Both the position numbers and the translations under genes were made by a program. A stretch of DNA of 64,000 nucleotides. Origin: Filomicrobium insigne (GTDB lineage Bacteria; Pseudomonadota; Alphaproteobacteria; Rhizobiales; Hyphomicrobiaceae). Shown in pieces: positions 1-8,559 of the stretch (within the stretch, counting starts at the first letter, position 1; each line of letters opens with the position of its first letter). The notes under the pieces were generated by a model, which worked only from the letters and a program-made list of their open reading frames with translations, did not search any database and had not been told where the DNA came from. Location: the NCBI RefSeq assembly GCF_900104305.1, contig NZ_FNJC01000003.1:372001-436000 (forward strand), given 5' to 3'.

Positions 1-220
1 CGGGCATTGTGATCGGATGGCGAACGCTTAGACGCAGCGCAAAGCGCTCTTGACCAGGTGGCTGAGAGGGGAAGAACGCGGGTTAGCCCTAGTTTCCCGT
101 AGTTGCGCCGACGGATTGTCTAACGGCGCGTACTGGCGCTATCGTCGCAAAACCGGTCGGCGCTTTGGCTCCGCTCCGGTTCGGAACGTTCGAAAGCCTC
201 TAACCGCAGGAGACCACCCC

Positions 221-433
221 ATGAAGTTGAGCGCACGCAACGTGCTTTCCGGCACAGTCACCGAGATCAAGAAGGGTGCCGTGGCCGCACAGGTCAAAAT
301 CGATGTCGGTGGTGGCAACACCATTACCTCGACGGTCACGGTTGATGCTGTCGAAGACCTCGGACTGGCACCGGGCAAGCCGGTTAAAGCCGTCATCAAA
401 GCCAGCGAGGTGATCCTCGGTATCGATAGCTAG
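221..433 (+). CDS. Mop-type molybdate-binding protein (TOBE domain)
   Basis: A 70-residue protein consisting of one TOBE/Mop domain, the fold that binds molybdate or tungstate oxyanions as oligomers in the cytoplasm and is taken to store or buffer molybdenum. It starts MKLSARN and shows the family pattern in which NVLSGTV, KKGAV and a TVDAVEDLGL stretch are followed by KPVKAVIKASEVILG. The ATG at 221 was chosen because AGGAGA lies at 208-213; a longer in-frame extension back to 50 has no family similarity. It stands beside a possible molybdate importer on the opposite strand. The 220 bases upstream hold no recognisable gene. Family assignment is firm; a storage role is inferred from homologues. 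Confidence 0.85.
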   Translation: MKLSARNVLSGTVTEIKKGAVAAQVKIDVGGGNTITSTVTVDAVEDLGLAPGKPVKAVIKASEVILGIDS

Positions 434-472
434 AGTGCTCGGCTTTCCGATAAGAAGCCCTGGCAAAGCGTG

Positions 473-1285
473 TTAGCGCAGGCGGCCCGTTTCGTAATCG
501 GGCGCACAAAGGGTGCGTCCGCCATCCAGGTCGACAAGGGACACGTTGACCCCGTAGACGGTTTGCAATGCCTGCGGTGTAAGCACTGCCGCAGGCGGTC
601 CTTGTGACATGAGGCGTCCGTTATGCATCAACGCGACGGTGTCCGCGACGCTGAAGGCATGATCGGGATCATGGGTGGAAAGCACGATGGCAAGGCCAAG
701 GCCTTTGAGACGTTTGATTTCCGACAGCACGGTAACCTGATTGCCGAAATCCAAGCTCGCCGTCGGTTCATCCATGACGATCGCCGGAGCATCTTGCGCC
801 AGGGCCCGCGCGATTAAAGCGAGCTGCCGCTGCCCACCGCTGATGCGTGTGTATTCCACTTCGGAAAGTTCATCGATGCCAAGCGCGCCCAAAGCTTCAT
901 GGGCCTTGCTGCGATCTGCGGGAGACGGCGCGGCGAAGAGACCGAGGTGGGCCGTGCGCCCCATCACCACCATATCGATGACCCGATAAGGGAATTGAGC
1001 GGCATGCGCCTGCGGTACGTAGGCAACCCGACGTGCGATGTCGGCACGAGCGAGAGAGATGATTGGTTGCCCGTCGATCAGCACCTCGCCGGCTTGTGCC
1101 GGTAGCAATCCCAGCATTGTCTTGAACAATGTTGTCTTGCCACAGCCGTTAGGGCCTAGCAGGCAAAGGACCTCACCGGGAGCAATGCCCAAAGAGATGT
1201 CTCGGCCGACAGCGTAGCCCGGATATCCAGTGCCGAGCTCGCGCGTGACGATGATGGGTGTGCGAAGGGGAGCTGCTTGGTTCAT
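473..1285 (-). CDS. ABC transporter ATP-binding protein, FepC/BtuD family
   Basis: Cytoplasmic ATPase of a type II ABC importer (270 aa). It has a Walker A GPNGCGKTT, the signature ISGGQRQ, Walker B IVMDEPTASLD and a switch histidine in LSTHDPDH. The start ATG at 1285 overlaps the permease stop as ATGA, so translation is probably coupled; another ATG lies two codons upstream. This family energises uptake of ferric siderophores, haem, vitamin B12 and, in the MolABC system of Haemophilus, molybdate or tungstate. The neighbours (a ModA-like protein and a Mop protein) favour an oxyanion substrate here, but that is inference; iron or cobalamin remain possible. Confidence 0.88.
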   Translation of the reverse strand: MNQAAPLRTPIIVTRELGTGYPGYAVGRDISLGIAPGEVLCLLGPNGCGKTTLFKTMLGLLPAQAGEVLIDGQPIISLARADIARRVAYVPQAHAAQFPYRVIDMVVMGRTAHLGLFAAPSPADRSKAHEALGALGIDELSEVEYTRISGGQRQLALIARALAQDAPAIVMDEPTASLDFGNQVTVLSEIKRLKGLGLAIVLSTHDPDHAFSVADTVALMHNGRLMSQGPPAAVLTPQALQTVYGVNVSLVDLDGGRTLCAPDYETGRLR

Positions 1286-2328
1286 GACCATCCGTCCCGG
1301 CCGCGCGCAAGCAACCAAAGGAAGAACGGCGCACCAATAATCGCCGTCAGAATGCCGAGCGGGATCTCCGTAACCGTGAGGGACCGCGCCACCGTATCGA
1401 CCAAGAGCAAATAACCGCCGCCCATCAGCATGGAAGCAGGCAACAGGCGTTCGAAGTTCGGGCCCACGAGCATGCGGGCGAGATGTGGAATGACGAGACC
1501 GACCCAACCGATAACGCCAGAGATGGCAACGACACTCGCGGTCATGAGCGTCGCGGCAAAAATCACAACGAGCCTGAGTTTGCTTGAATCAACGCCGAGG
1601 GCCTTGGCCTCTTCATCTCCGAGCGAAAGGACGTTGATGCGCCAGCGCAGCAGGATGAGAGGAATGAGCGCGATGAGAACGAGCGGCGCGGCGTTGATAA
1701 CGTCGGCATTGCGGATGCTGGACAAGCTGCCGAGCAGCCAGAAGACAATGGCCGGCAACTGATCGTAGGGATCGGCGAGGATCTTTAAAAGCGAGATCGC
1801 CGCACCCGTAAGGGAACCCACAACAACCCCGGCCAGCACGAGCACCAGGATCGGCTCACGCCCCCGCACCATGCTGGCAATGAGATAGACCACGCCAACA
1901 GTGGCCAGCCCCATTGCAAACGCCGAAAATTGAATGGCCCATATCGGCAACGAGAAGAAAATACCGATGACGGCACCGAGCCCGGCGCCCGATGAGACGC
2001 CGAGGATGTCCGGCGAAACGAGCGGATTCCGAAAGAGACCTTGATAGGCAGCACCGGCCGCGGCGAGAGCCGCACCCGCGAGAACACCCGCAAAGACCCG
2101 CGGCAGCCGGATTTCAAATAGAACGGTGTCCGTGGTTCCGATAGGATCTTGTCCGGTGAGCCAACGCCATATGGCGGCGAGCATCTCACCAAAGCTGATG
2201 GGATAAGCACCTGTGGATGCCGCCACGGCGATCAGGACGACGAGCAAGCCCGTCAATCCGAACAAGATGGCGGTGGGATGCTCGCTCAGCGTGCGCCGGC
2301 GTTCGAGGGTGCTTGTCCCTTCGACCAT
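1282..2328 (-). CDS. ABC transporter permease, FecCD/BtuC family
   Basis: Inner-membrane permease of 348 aa with about ten hydrophobic segments, the usual size for FecCD proteins. Recognisable family stretches are RLPRVFAGVLAGAALAAAG near the N terminus, the coupling region in LGVDSSKLR, GVIGWVGLVIPHLARMLVG, and the C-terminal TEIPLGILTAIIGAPFF. It would form a homodimeric channel with the ATPase encoded directly downstream (4-base overlap). The start at 2328 overlaps the end of the upstream binding-protein gene by about 43 bases, so the true start could lie slightly downstream. The metal or oxyanion specificity cannot be read from the permease. Confidence 0.88.
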   Translation of the reverse strand: MVEGTSTLERRRTLSEHPTAILFGLTGLLVVLIAVAASTGAYPISFGEMLAAIWRWLTGQDPIGTTDTVLFEIRLPRVFAGVLAGAALAAAGAAYQGLFRNPLVSPDILGVSSGAGLGAVIGIFFSLPIWAIQFSAFAMGLATVGVVYLIASMVRGREPILVLVLAGVVVGSLTGAAISLLKILADPYDQLPAIVFWLLGSLSSIRNADVINAAPLVLIALIPLILLRWRINVLSLGDEEAKALGVDSSKLRLVVIFAATLMTASVVAISGVIGWVGLVIPHLARMLVGPNFERLLPASMLMGGGYLLLVDTVARSLTVTEIPLGILTAIIGAPFFLWLLARGRDGWS

Positions 2329-3347
2329 TCGATCAGCGTCTCCAATTCGGCATCGCTCAGATCCACGTGGTAGAATAGCTTATAAAACTCACGCGTCATG
2401 GCGTTGAGATCGCCGCCGAGTTTGTCAGGATAGAAAAGACCCGCAAGCCATTTCAGGCCGATGACCCGATTGATTGACGGTGGCCGGTCAATCCACCCGA
2501 ACGGTGCCACGGGACTGAGGTAGACTCGCCGACGCTCGACGGCTTCTATCCCCGACCACAACGGATCTTTGTAGACATTCTCGTAAAAGATCGGGTCCCA
2601 GGTGATGATGGTGTCGGGGTTGGCGACGATTACCTGTTCGATGGACGCGCGCACGATGCCGCGCTGACCGGGCGCGTCGGCAACGTTCCGCCCGCCCGCA
2701 CGTTCGATGATTTCAGTATTGATTGATCCTTTGACGCCCGTCTCAAGTCCATCCGGGCCACGGGCTAGATAGACGCGGGGACGATCGCTCTCGAGTATGG
2801 ATGCGATTACAGAATCAATCTCGTTGAAAGTTTTCTCAACATAACTGGCGAGTGTTTCGGCGCGCTCCTCAACGGCGAGGATTTTGCCGAGCAACCGCAA
2901 GGATGCGGGAGTCGCAGCAAACCGTCCATCGATCAGGGCATACGGGATGCCCGTCTGCGACTGTACTGCGTTGGCAAGCGAGATGTAGGTGTCCCGCACC
3001 GAGCCGAAATCAAGAATGAGATCGGGCTTTACGCGCAAAACGACTTCGAGATTGGCCGTGCCGCCTCTGCCCGTAAGGCGCCCGAGTGCGGGAAGGTCGC
3101 GAAAAGGCTCTGCAACATAAGGAGCCTCGGCCGGACGCAACGGGTTTGGCCAGCCGGTCATTTTCTCCGGAGCTAGGACATAGAGTAAAATCGAAGCCGG
3201 GGGCCCCGCCGCGAAGACCTTGGTGATCTGCTCCGGCACATTGATGGGGCGCCCACCGGAATCGACAAGCTCGCGCGCCAAAGCGCTTGAGCCTGACAGC
3301 CAAGCCAGAGCGAGAAAACAAACCTTGAGCTGGCGGTATATCGACAC
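2286..3347 (-). CDS. Periplasmic substrate-binding protein of the FecCD-type importer
   Basis: Binding protein of the FecB/TroA-like helical-backbone class (353 aa). A GTG start at 3347 is preferred because it is followed directly by a signal peptide (VCFLALAWLSGSSALA) and then the mature protein ELVDSGGRPINVP; the open frame extends further upstream without coding character. A stretch reading AAGPPASILLYVLAPEKMTGW and later DLILDFGSVRDTY, then NPDTIITWDPIFY, fit the family. The gene lies 73 bases downstream of a ModA-like binding protein and overlaps the permease gene, so one transporter operon carries two structurally different binding proteins. Homologues called MolA bind molybdate or tungstate, which is the inferred but unproven substrate. 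Confidence 0.82.
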   Translation of the reverse strand: MSIYRQLKVCFLALAWLSGSSALARELVDSGGRPINVPEQITKVFAAGPPASILLYVLAPEKMTGWPNPLRPAEAPYVAEPFRDLPALGRLTGRGGTANLEVVLRVKPDLILDFGSVRDTYISLANAVQSQTGIPYALIDGRFAATPASLRLLGKILAVEERAETLASYVEKTFNEIDSVIASILESDRPRVYLARGPDGLETGVKGSINTEIIERAGGRNVADAPGQRGIVRASIEQVIVANPDTIITWDPIFYENVYKDPLWSGIEAVERRRVYLSPVAPFGWIDRPPSINRVIGLKWLAGLFYPDKLGGDLNAMTREFYKLFYHVDLSDAELETLIEWSKGQAPSNAGAR

Positions 3348-3420
3348 GAGCGACCTGCTAGTTGGAATGCACGGGGGAGAGTAGCCGCGCCGTGCGTTAA
3401 AGCAAACCGCACGCGCGGCG

Positions 3421-4296
3421 CTACTTGCCGGCTGGACGCACATCATCTCCCTTGCCAAATCCATACTCTGCGAGGATCGCTTGCGCGTCCGGGCCGAGAA
3501 TGAAGTTGGCAAGAGCATCAGCCTCCGCGGGCGCTGAAGCCATTACAGCAAGACCATAATCAGCACCGACAGCCAACGCGTTCGGGATATCGACAATGAC
3601 GAGCGAGGGCGTGTCTTTCTTAGCCAGCACTGCATTCGTGCAGTAGGTCAGAAACAAGTCGGCTCTGTCTTCAGACATAACCCACGCATAGAGGTGCCGA
3701 CCTTCTGGTGGTTTGGCGGAGTCGGGTCCACCGGTCAGCTTCAAGGCCTTGCTTTCAAGCTTGGCCTGAGCACCTGCCTTAAGAGGCTCGGCCTTGGCAA
3801 ACAGCGCAAAAGCATAGTCCCCTGACGGGTCCGCTTTCGGTGTGGAAGTCCCGACACGAACCTTTTCGTCAAGCATCGTGTCCAGAAGGGTCTCCGAGGT
3901 GACTGCGAGACCGGGCTTCACGAGAGCACAAAGCTGGTTGCGGGCGAACATCTTCACAGAGCCGGATATCTTTCCGGCTTCGGCGAGCTTTTTGGGATGA
4001 GCCATATTCGCCGATGCAAAGACGTGCGCGGGCTCGCCCTTTTCGATGCGCCCCCGCAGCAAACCGGAAGGGCCGAACGTCGTTTTAACGCTCTGCTGTC
4101 CGCCGGACTTTTGCTCGAAAGCTTTCGCGACATCCGTCAGCGCGGCCTTCAGGCTCCCCGCCGCGTAGAGATTGATATCTTCAGCGGAAGTCACGGCCGT
4201 GGTCCATCCCGCGAAGACGGCACTCAGCACCGCAACCTTGAATGCGCATCCGCATTTCCCATACCCTCGTTCAGCCACCGCCGTATCCCCCTGCAT
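3421..4296 (-). CDS. ModA-like molybdate/oxyanion-binding protein, solo
   Basis: A 291-aa secreted binding protein of the ModA/WtpA class. A basic N terminus and hydrophobic segment (AVLSAVFAGWTTAVTSA) form a signal peptide. The mature part begins INLYAAGSLKAAL, the typical ModA first strand with the oxyanion-binding AAGS loop, followed by FGPSGLLRGRIEKGEPAHVFASAN. It is first in an operon with the FecCD-type importer and has no ModB beside it; a complete modABC lies about 11 kb away. It may hand its ligand to the FecCD system, act as a sensor, or use the distant ModBC. Which applies cannot be told from sequence. Confidence 0.85.
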   Translation of the reverse strand: MQGDTAVAERGYGKCGCAFKVAVLSAVFAGWTTAVTSAEDINLYAAGSLKAALTDVAKAFEQKSGGQQSVKTTFGPSGLLRGRIEKGEPAHVFASANMAHPKKLAEAGKISGSVKMFARNQLCALVKPGLAVTSETLLDTMLDEKVRVGTSTPKADPSGDYAFALFAKAEPLKAGAQAKLESKALKLTGGPDSAKPPEGRHLYAWVMSEDRADLFLTYCTNAVLAKKDTPSLVIVDIPNALAVGADYGLAVMASAPAEADALANFILGPDAQAILAEYGFGKGDDVRPAGK

Positions 4297-4373
4297 GCTG
4301 CATTTTTAAGTATTCTACGGTTTGGACGACGCAATGCAATAAATCATAGATAAAGATGCAAATTATGCAGCAT
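4295..4373 (-). promoter_or_regulatory. Inverted repeats upstream of the ModA-like operon
   Basis: ATGCTGCAT at 4295-4303 is matched exactly by its reverse complement ATGCAGCAT at 4365-4373, with 61 bases between. A tighter pair, GATGC at 4355-4359 and GCATC at 4370-4374, lies inside AT-rich DNA. These sit at the start codon and upstream of the gene, where an operator or leader structure would be expected. No TATATA-type Mo-box is visible here, in contrast to modA at 17638. Function unknown. Confidence 0.3.
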
Positions 4374-4464
4374 CGGAGCGCTGTTCACCCGGGATTTCCG
4401 CTCAACGAATGAGCGTGCGCGCGACACAACCGTCACCCCCGGGAACGCGTGAGGTCGTCACCGT

Positions 4465-4920
4465 TCAATCGAAGGCCCGTGCGCCGGGACCGTGGAGATG
4501 GGCTTCGTCGTCGGGATTACGTAACGGGCACTGCTTTAATGACAGGCAGCCGCAACCGATGCAGCCGTTCAAGTCGTCACGGAGCTGGGTCAGTTTTGAA
4601 ATGCGGTCATCAAGCTCCTCTTTCCACCGCGCGGATAACTTCCGCCAGTCTTGAGCTGTAGGCGATCGGTCCGCAGGCAGGACTTTTAACGCCTCGGAAA
4701 TGGCAGCCAACGGGACGCCGGTGCGTTGCGCCACCTTGATGATGGCGACGCGGCGTAGGACATCGCGAGAATAGCGGCGCTGATTGCCCGTCGTACGCCA
4801 GCTCGTGATCAGCCCCTTCGACTCATAAAAGTGGAGAGTAGACACCGCGAGACCGCTACGGTCGGCGACCTCTCCCACGGAGAGATCTTTGGCGAGACCA
4901 GAGTTTGTTTTGCTTGGCAT
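4465..4920 (-). CDS. soxR: Redox-sensing MerR-family activator SoxR
   Basis: A 151-aa MerR-family regulator. The N-terminal winged helix-turn-helix begins [21 protein letters not shown], followed by a dimerisation helix and the SoxR iron-sulfur motif C120-X2-C123-X-C125-X5-C131 in [17 protein letters not shown], the [2Fe-2S] ligands oxidised by redox-cycling compounds. Length and motif spacing match the Escherichia coli protein. The ATG at 4920 was chosen from family length. The divergent gene, an arylamine N-acetyltransferase, is preceded by a SoxR box that lies between the two genes, so SoxR probably controls that gene and itself. As in other non-enteric bacteria there is no soxS alongside. 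Confidence 0.95.
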   Translation of the reverse strand: MPSKTNSGLAKDLSVGEVADRSGLAVSTLHFYESKGLITSWRTTGNQRRYSRDVLRRVAIIKVAQRTGVPLAAISEALKVLPADRSPTAQDWRKLSARWKEELDDRISKLTQLRDDLNGCIGCGCLSLKQCPLRNPDDEAHLHGPGARAFD

Positions 4921-4927
4921 TTTTTGC

Positions 4928-4958
4928 TTTACCTCAAGTATGCTTGAGGTTTTATAGA
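4928..4958 (+). promoter_or_regulatory. SoxR box within a soxS-like promoter
   Basis: The palindrome CCTCAAGTATGCTTGAGG at 4932-4949 differs from the classic SoxR operator only in the central bases. It sits between a -35 like TTTACC (4928-4933) and a -10 like TATAGA (4953-4958), giving the 19-base spacer typical of MerR-activated promoters. The promoter points right, into the N-acetyltransferase gene 40 bases further on. Binding would be expected when SoxR is oxidised; repression of soxR from the same site is plausible. Confidence 0.88.
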
Positions 4959-4998
4959 GGGGCTCCGGATTGTTCAATAGATCGGGAGCACGCATGTA

Positions 4999-5823
4999 AT
5001 GGAAGCGAATTTGGATCTCGGCGCGTACTTTAAGCGCATCAATTATTCCGGGCCGGACACGCCCTCCCTCGAGACGCTGAGAACACTGCAGGCCAAACAC
5101 ACTGCAGCTATCGCGTTCGAGAATCTCGATTCATTTCTCGGCCGTCAGGTCTTCCTGAATATCAGCGCGCTCCAATCCAAACTCGTTCATGGAAGACGCG
5201 GCGGATACTGCTTCGAGCAGAATACGCTCCTTGCAAGTGTGCTCAAAGCATTGGGATACAAGGTCCGCGGGCTCGCGGCGCGGGTCCTATGGAACCAGCC
5301 GCCTGGCACTGTCGTCGAAAGAAGCCACATGTTGCTGTTCGTCGAAATCCAAGAGACGCCGTACATTGTGGACGTCGGTTTCGGCGGCAATACACCGACA
5401 GCGCCGTTGCGGCTTGAGGCCGATATCGAGCAATCCACTCCAAACGAACCGTTCCGACTGACGGAAGCTGAAGGTGACTGGATTCTGGAGCTATGGGACG
5501 GTCGAGAGTGGAGATCAATCTATCGGTTTGATCTTCAGGGACACTATCCGCCCGACTACGAGGTCTCCAATTACTATGTCTCAACGCATCCAGCGTCTCC
5601 GTTCAGACGCCGTTTGATCGCATCTCGGCCGATTCGTGGCGTGCGCTATGCTCTCGCCAATAACCGCCTGACCCTGCACCGGTTCGGTCAAGAGCCGGAG
5701 CGGCATTTCTTGGAAACAGTGAGCGAGATGCGGCACGCGTTGGAGACCATTTTTCTTCTCGCTTTGCCGAGGTATCGGGAACTGGATGAGGCGCTTGCAG
5801 GCGTTCTCGACAGTTACCCCTGA
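4999..5823 (+). CDS. nat: Arylamine N-acetyltransferase
   Basis: A 274-aa cytoplasmic NAT enzyme, which transfers an acetyl group from acetyl-CoA to arylamines, hydrazines and arylhydroxylamines. The cysteine-protease-like triad is visible: C71 in [10 protein letters not shown]110 in SHMLLF and D125 in IVDVGFGG. Length matches bacterial NATs. It is transcribed from the SoxR-type promoter immediately upstream and diverges from soxR. Control by SoxR suggests a role in detoxifying redox-active aromatic amines or natural products such as phenazine-like compounds; the physiological substrate is not known. The downstream GNAT gene is convergent and probably separate. Confidence 0.93.
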   Translation: MEANLDLGAYFKRINYSGPDTPSLETLRTLQAKHTAAIAFENLDSFLGRQVFLNISALQSKLVHGRRGGYCFEQNTLLASVLKALGYKVRGLAARVLWNQPPGTVVERSHMLLFVEIQETPYIVDVGFGGNTPTAPLRLEADIEQSTPNEPFRLTEAEGDWILELWDGREWRSIYRFDLQGHYPPDYEVSNYYVSTHPASPFRRRLIASRPIRGVRYALANNRLTLHRFGQEPERHFLETVSEMRHALETIFLLALPRYRELDEALAGVLDSYP

Positions 5824-5858
5824 CAGGAAGGGACCGGTCTCTGGACCAACCTTGATCT

Positions 5859-6341
5859 CTACAACGTTTGATACATGACGTAGGTGTCGACAAAGCCAAG
5901 CGTCGGGTGGTGGAAGGCGGCGGGAAGAGTTCCGACGATCTCGAAGCCGTGACGCAGCCACAGAGCGACCGCACGCGTATTGGTGCTCACCACAAAGTTA
6001 AACTGCATGGCCCGAAAGCCGAGAGCCTCAGCGTGTCGCAACGCATGCGCGCACATGGCTCCAGCGACACCGCGTCCGGTAGTATGACTATCGACCATGA
6101 ACGCACAGTTGGCGACGTGCGCACCCCCACCCATTTGGTTCGCGTGGAGATAGTAAGTCCCAAGAATCTGGTCTTCGTCCTCCGCAATAAACACGTCGTG
6201 TCCGGGCTGGAGCCAATAGGCCAGGGCTTCATCTTGGGTCCAGTCGGCGGGCAAGGCGTAAGTCTCACCAGCGCGCAACACAGGTTCAATGATGCACCAT
6301 ACGGCGTCGCTGTCAGCATGCGTGTAAGGACGGATAATCAT
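5859..6341 (-). CDS. GNAT-family N-acetyltransferase
   Basis: A 160-aa GNAT-fold acetyltransferase. It starts MIIRPYTHADSDAVW (the beta1-alpha1 region) and carries the acetyl-CoA loop in the order VDSHTTGRGVAGAMCAHAL, then ALGFRAMQFNFVVSTNTRAVALWLRHGFE. The ATG at 6341 is preferred to an upstream TTG because family similarity begins there. It lies tail to tail with the N-acetyltransferase gene, leaving about 35 bases. The substrate cannot be predicted; homologues annotated as PaaT or phosphinothricin-type acetyltransferases are similar in length. Confidence 0.8.
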   Translation of the reverse strand: MIIRPYTHADSDAVWCIIEPVLRAGETYALPADWTQDEALAYWLQPGHDVFIAEDEDQILGTYYLHANQMGGGAHVANCAFMVDSHTTGRGVAGAMCAHALRHAEALGFRAMQFNFVVSTNTRAVALWLRHGFEIVGTLPAAFHHPTLGFVDTYVMYQTL

Positions 6342-6520
6342 CGGCTGGCTGCTAAAGAACTCGGAGGAAGTCGGCAAGAGAGAAAGTATGACTGAGCTGA
6401 GCCTCGGAGAACATTCTTGTCAGTCGGATGACAGCCGTTATCATCCGGGCGGGAAGCGAGAGCTGATTTTCGCTTTTTGGCAGAGATAGCTCTGTCCGGG
6501 CTGATAACAACTGAGAACAC

Positions 6521-7180
6521 ATGGCAGCCAAAGCGCAAAAGCCCGTCAATGACGACAATGCCGAACTAAGTGCGTTGATCAACGGTGAGCCGTTGACGGG
6601 GACAGCGCGTGAGGCGTTCTTCGAGACTCTTTTTTCTCGTCGATCAGTAGCGCCGAAACGGCTGGGTGCACCCGGACCGTCGCAAGACGAACTCGAACTC
6701 ATCATCGCGGCAGGCTTGACTGCTCCCGACCATGGCCCACTCCGTCCGTGGCGTTTTCTGCGAGTGCCCGACGAGCGGCGTGCGCATCTTGCGAATCTTT
6801 TTGCGGAAGAAAAGCGACTCTATCAGCCCGAGGCCACAGAGGCCGAGGTTGAAGCAGAACGCGCGCGCGCCTTTAACGCGCCTACACTCATCGCACTTTT
6901 GGTCGACATTACAGAGAACCATCCCAAGGTGCCGGTCCATGAGCAGTACATCTCTTTGGGAGCTGCGGCAGCCAATATGCTTCTCGCCTGTCACGCGATG
7001 GGGTACGGCGCCATGATGACCAGCGGGCGCAAAATCGATACGCCGACACTTCAGCAGGCCTTCTGCAAAAAGCCCTCAGAACGGCTAATCGGCTTCCTCT
7101 CAATTGGAACAGCAATGCGCCAGCCGAAGACACGCGTGCCCGTCACGCGCGAAGATCACTTCGAGGACTGGACCGGCTGA
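6521..7180 (+). CDS. Nitroreductase family protein, YdjA-like
   Basis: A 219-aa FMN-dependent nitroreductase-fold protein. Typical stretches are FSRRSVAPKRL (FMN-binding arginines), AGLTAPDHGPLRPWRF, the dimer-interface helix SLGAAAANMLLACHAMGYGAMMTSG and the C-terminal GFLSIGTA. The pattern fits the YdjA/RutE branch, which lacks the long helical excursion of NfsA/NfsB. It would reduce nitro compounds or enones with NAD(P)H in the cytosol; the natural substrate is unknown. It diverges from the GNAT gene and is followed by about 310 bases without a gene. Confidence 0.82.
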   Translation: MAAKAQKPVNDDNAELSALINGEPLTGTAREAFFETLFSRRSVAPKRLGAPGPSQDELELIIAAGLTAPDHGPLRPWRFLRVPDERRAHLANLFAEEKRLYQPEATEAEVEAERARAFNAPTLIALLVDITENHPKVPVHEQYISLGAAAANMLLACHAMGYGAMMTSGRKIDTPTLQQAFCKKPSERLIGFLSIGTAMRQPKTRVPVTREDHFEDWTG

Positions 7181-7492
7181 CACGGCGCCCCACCAGGGGG
7201 CGATCCGAAGACGACCTCAAATCAAAGGCACAACCATAAGGTGCGAAAAAGCATGAGAATTCGCCATGTCAGGGCCAGCTGGCGGCCGAAATATCGTATG
7301 CATAAATTTCAAAACAGACTCATGAAAATGTAATTCACACATAGACAGAGTAAATTTTGCACGACCGCTGAGGTTGAGCTATGGTTGCTCCATAGGCTGA
7401 AGCCGCCGCTGCAGATCGGTTCAACGGAACCCGGATAACGGCTCAGCACCACACGGATGCCAGGGCAGCTACGGCCGCCCCCTCTAGGTCGC
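7181..7492. other. Intergenic region before the LysR gene
   Basis: No gene is apparent. The stretch becomes AT-rich at 7300-7370 and contains the inverted repeat CTATGG-TTGCT-CCATAG at 7379-7395, which includes a T-N11-A match typical of LysR-family operators. It may be the autoregulatory site of the regulator starting at 7493. No clear -35/-10 pair was found. Confidence 0.4.
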
Positions 7493-8398
7493 ATGATCGA
7501 AAAACTCGAATTATTGCTGCATCTCGCCCGCGAGCGGCATTTTGGTAGGGCTGCGCAGTCCGCCGGCGTGACTCAGCCGACGCTCTCGTCCGCCGTCAAA
7601 AGTCTTGAAGATCAGTTTGGAGTGCTCCTCGTCGAGCGCGGATCACGCTTTCAGGGCTTCACGCCGGAGGGGCAGCGAATTCTAACCTGGGCGCGTCAAT
7701 TGTCCGGCGACGCTCGGGCGATGCGCCAGGAGATCGAAGCGCTGCGGCGCAACTTGTCCGGCGAGCTGCGCGTTGGGGTCATCCCGACAGCCTTGCCGAT
7801 CATGACGAGGTTGACGCTGCCATTTCGCGAGCGCTGCCGTGACGTCCGCCTGAGAATTACCTCGATGGCGTCCGTTGAGATTTTGGCGACGCTCGATAAT
7901 CTCGAAATTGATGTGGGCATTTCATATTTGGATTCCGAGCCCCTGGGGCGTTTCAAAGGAATGCACCTTTACGAGGAGCGCTATGCGCTGCTCACTGCTC
8001 CTGACGGTCCTTTCGCAGATCGCGACTCGGTAGGTTGGCTTGAGGCTGGCAGCCTGCCGCTCTGCCAGTTGTCTTCCGACATGCAGAATCGCCGCTTGAT
8101 TGAACGCCATCTCCGCGATGCCGGTGCGAATCCCACGTGCACGCTCGAATCCAATTCGATGCTAATCTTGTACGCCCACGTGAGGACGGGGGAATGGGCC
8201 AGCATCATTCCTGTATGTTTTGCTGAAGAAATGGCCCGTCCGGGCCGCTTGCGGGCAATCCCGATCGTTGAACCGACGATCACACACTCGATCGGCTTGA
8301 TTCTGCCGAACCGCGAGACCCACACCCCCAACGTCAGCAAGTTTCTTAGAGTCGCCGAGCGTGTCTTCGCGCGTGCGGACGAGCTGCATCCGGCTTGA
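7493..8398 (+). CDS. LysR-family regulator, probable control of formate dehydrogenase
   Basis: A 301-aa LysR-type transcriptional regulator. The N-terminal helix-turn-helix runs HFGRAAQSAGVTQPTLSSAV and continues KSLEDQFGVLLVERG; the rest is the two-lobed effector domain (LRVGVIPTALPIMTRLTLPF, then IDVGISYLD). The ATG at 7493 follows an AGG at 7486-7488; an earlier in-frame start adds twelve residues unlike the family. It precedes and faces the same way as the formate dehydrogenase operon, 161 bases away, the usual place for its regulator (similar to FdsR). Activation of fds by formate-related effectors is inferred. Confidence 0.87.
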   Translation: MIEKLELLLHLARERHFGRAAQSAGVTQPTLSSAVKSLEDQFGVLLVERGSRFQGFTPEGQRILTWARQLSGDARAMRQEIEALRRNLSGELRVGVIPTALPIMTRLTLPFRERCRDVRLRITSMASVEILATLDNLEIDVGISYLDSEPLGRFKGMHLYEERYALLTAPDGPFADRDSVGWLEAGSLPLCQLSSDMQNRRLIERHLRDAGANPTCTLESNSMLILYAHVRTGEWASIIPVCFAEEMARPGRLRAIPIVEPTITHSIGLILPNRETHTPNVSKFLRVAERVFARADELHPA

Positions 8399-8473
8399 CG
8401 CTGTGGATTGTTGCGACGCAGCATAAGAAATCGTAACGCACAGTATAAGCATGGAAAAATGGAACGATAAGCA

Positions 8474-8487
8474 TGTGCAATCGCACA
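8474..8487. promoter_or_regulatory. Inverted repeat in the fds upstream region
   Basis: TGTGC-AATC-GCACA is a short perfect inverted repeat 73 bases before the fdsG start, in the gap between the LysR gene and the operon. It could be part of the LysR operator. The call is positional only; no consensus for this regulator can be checked here. Confidence 0.3.
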
Positions 8488-8559
8488 ACGGAACAGCTCT
8501 ATTGAAACTTAGAACCATCCCAAACAAGGTCGGACAACGCAAATTCTGGAGATAAAAGA

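Noticed and set aside
58-70. GGCTGAGAGG resembling the CTGAGA core of a TPP riboswitch
   Set aside because: The other conserved TPP elements are missing and the next gene is a Mop protein unrelated to thiamin.
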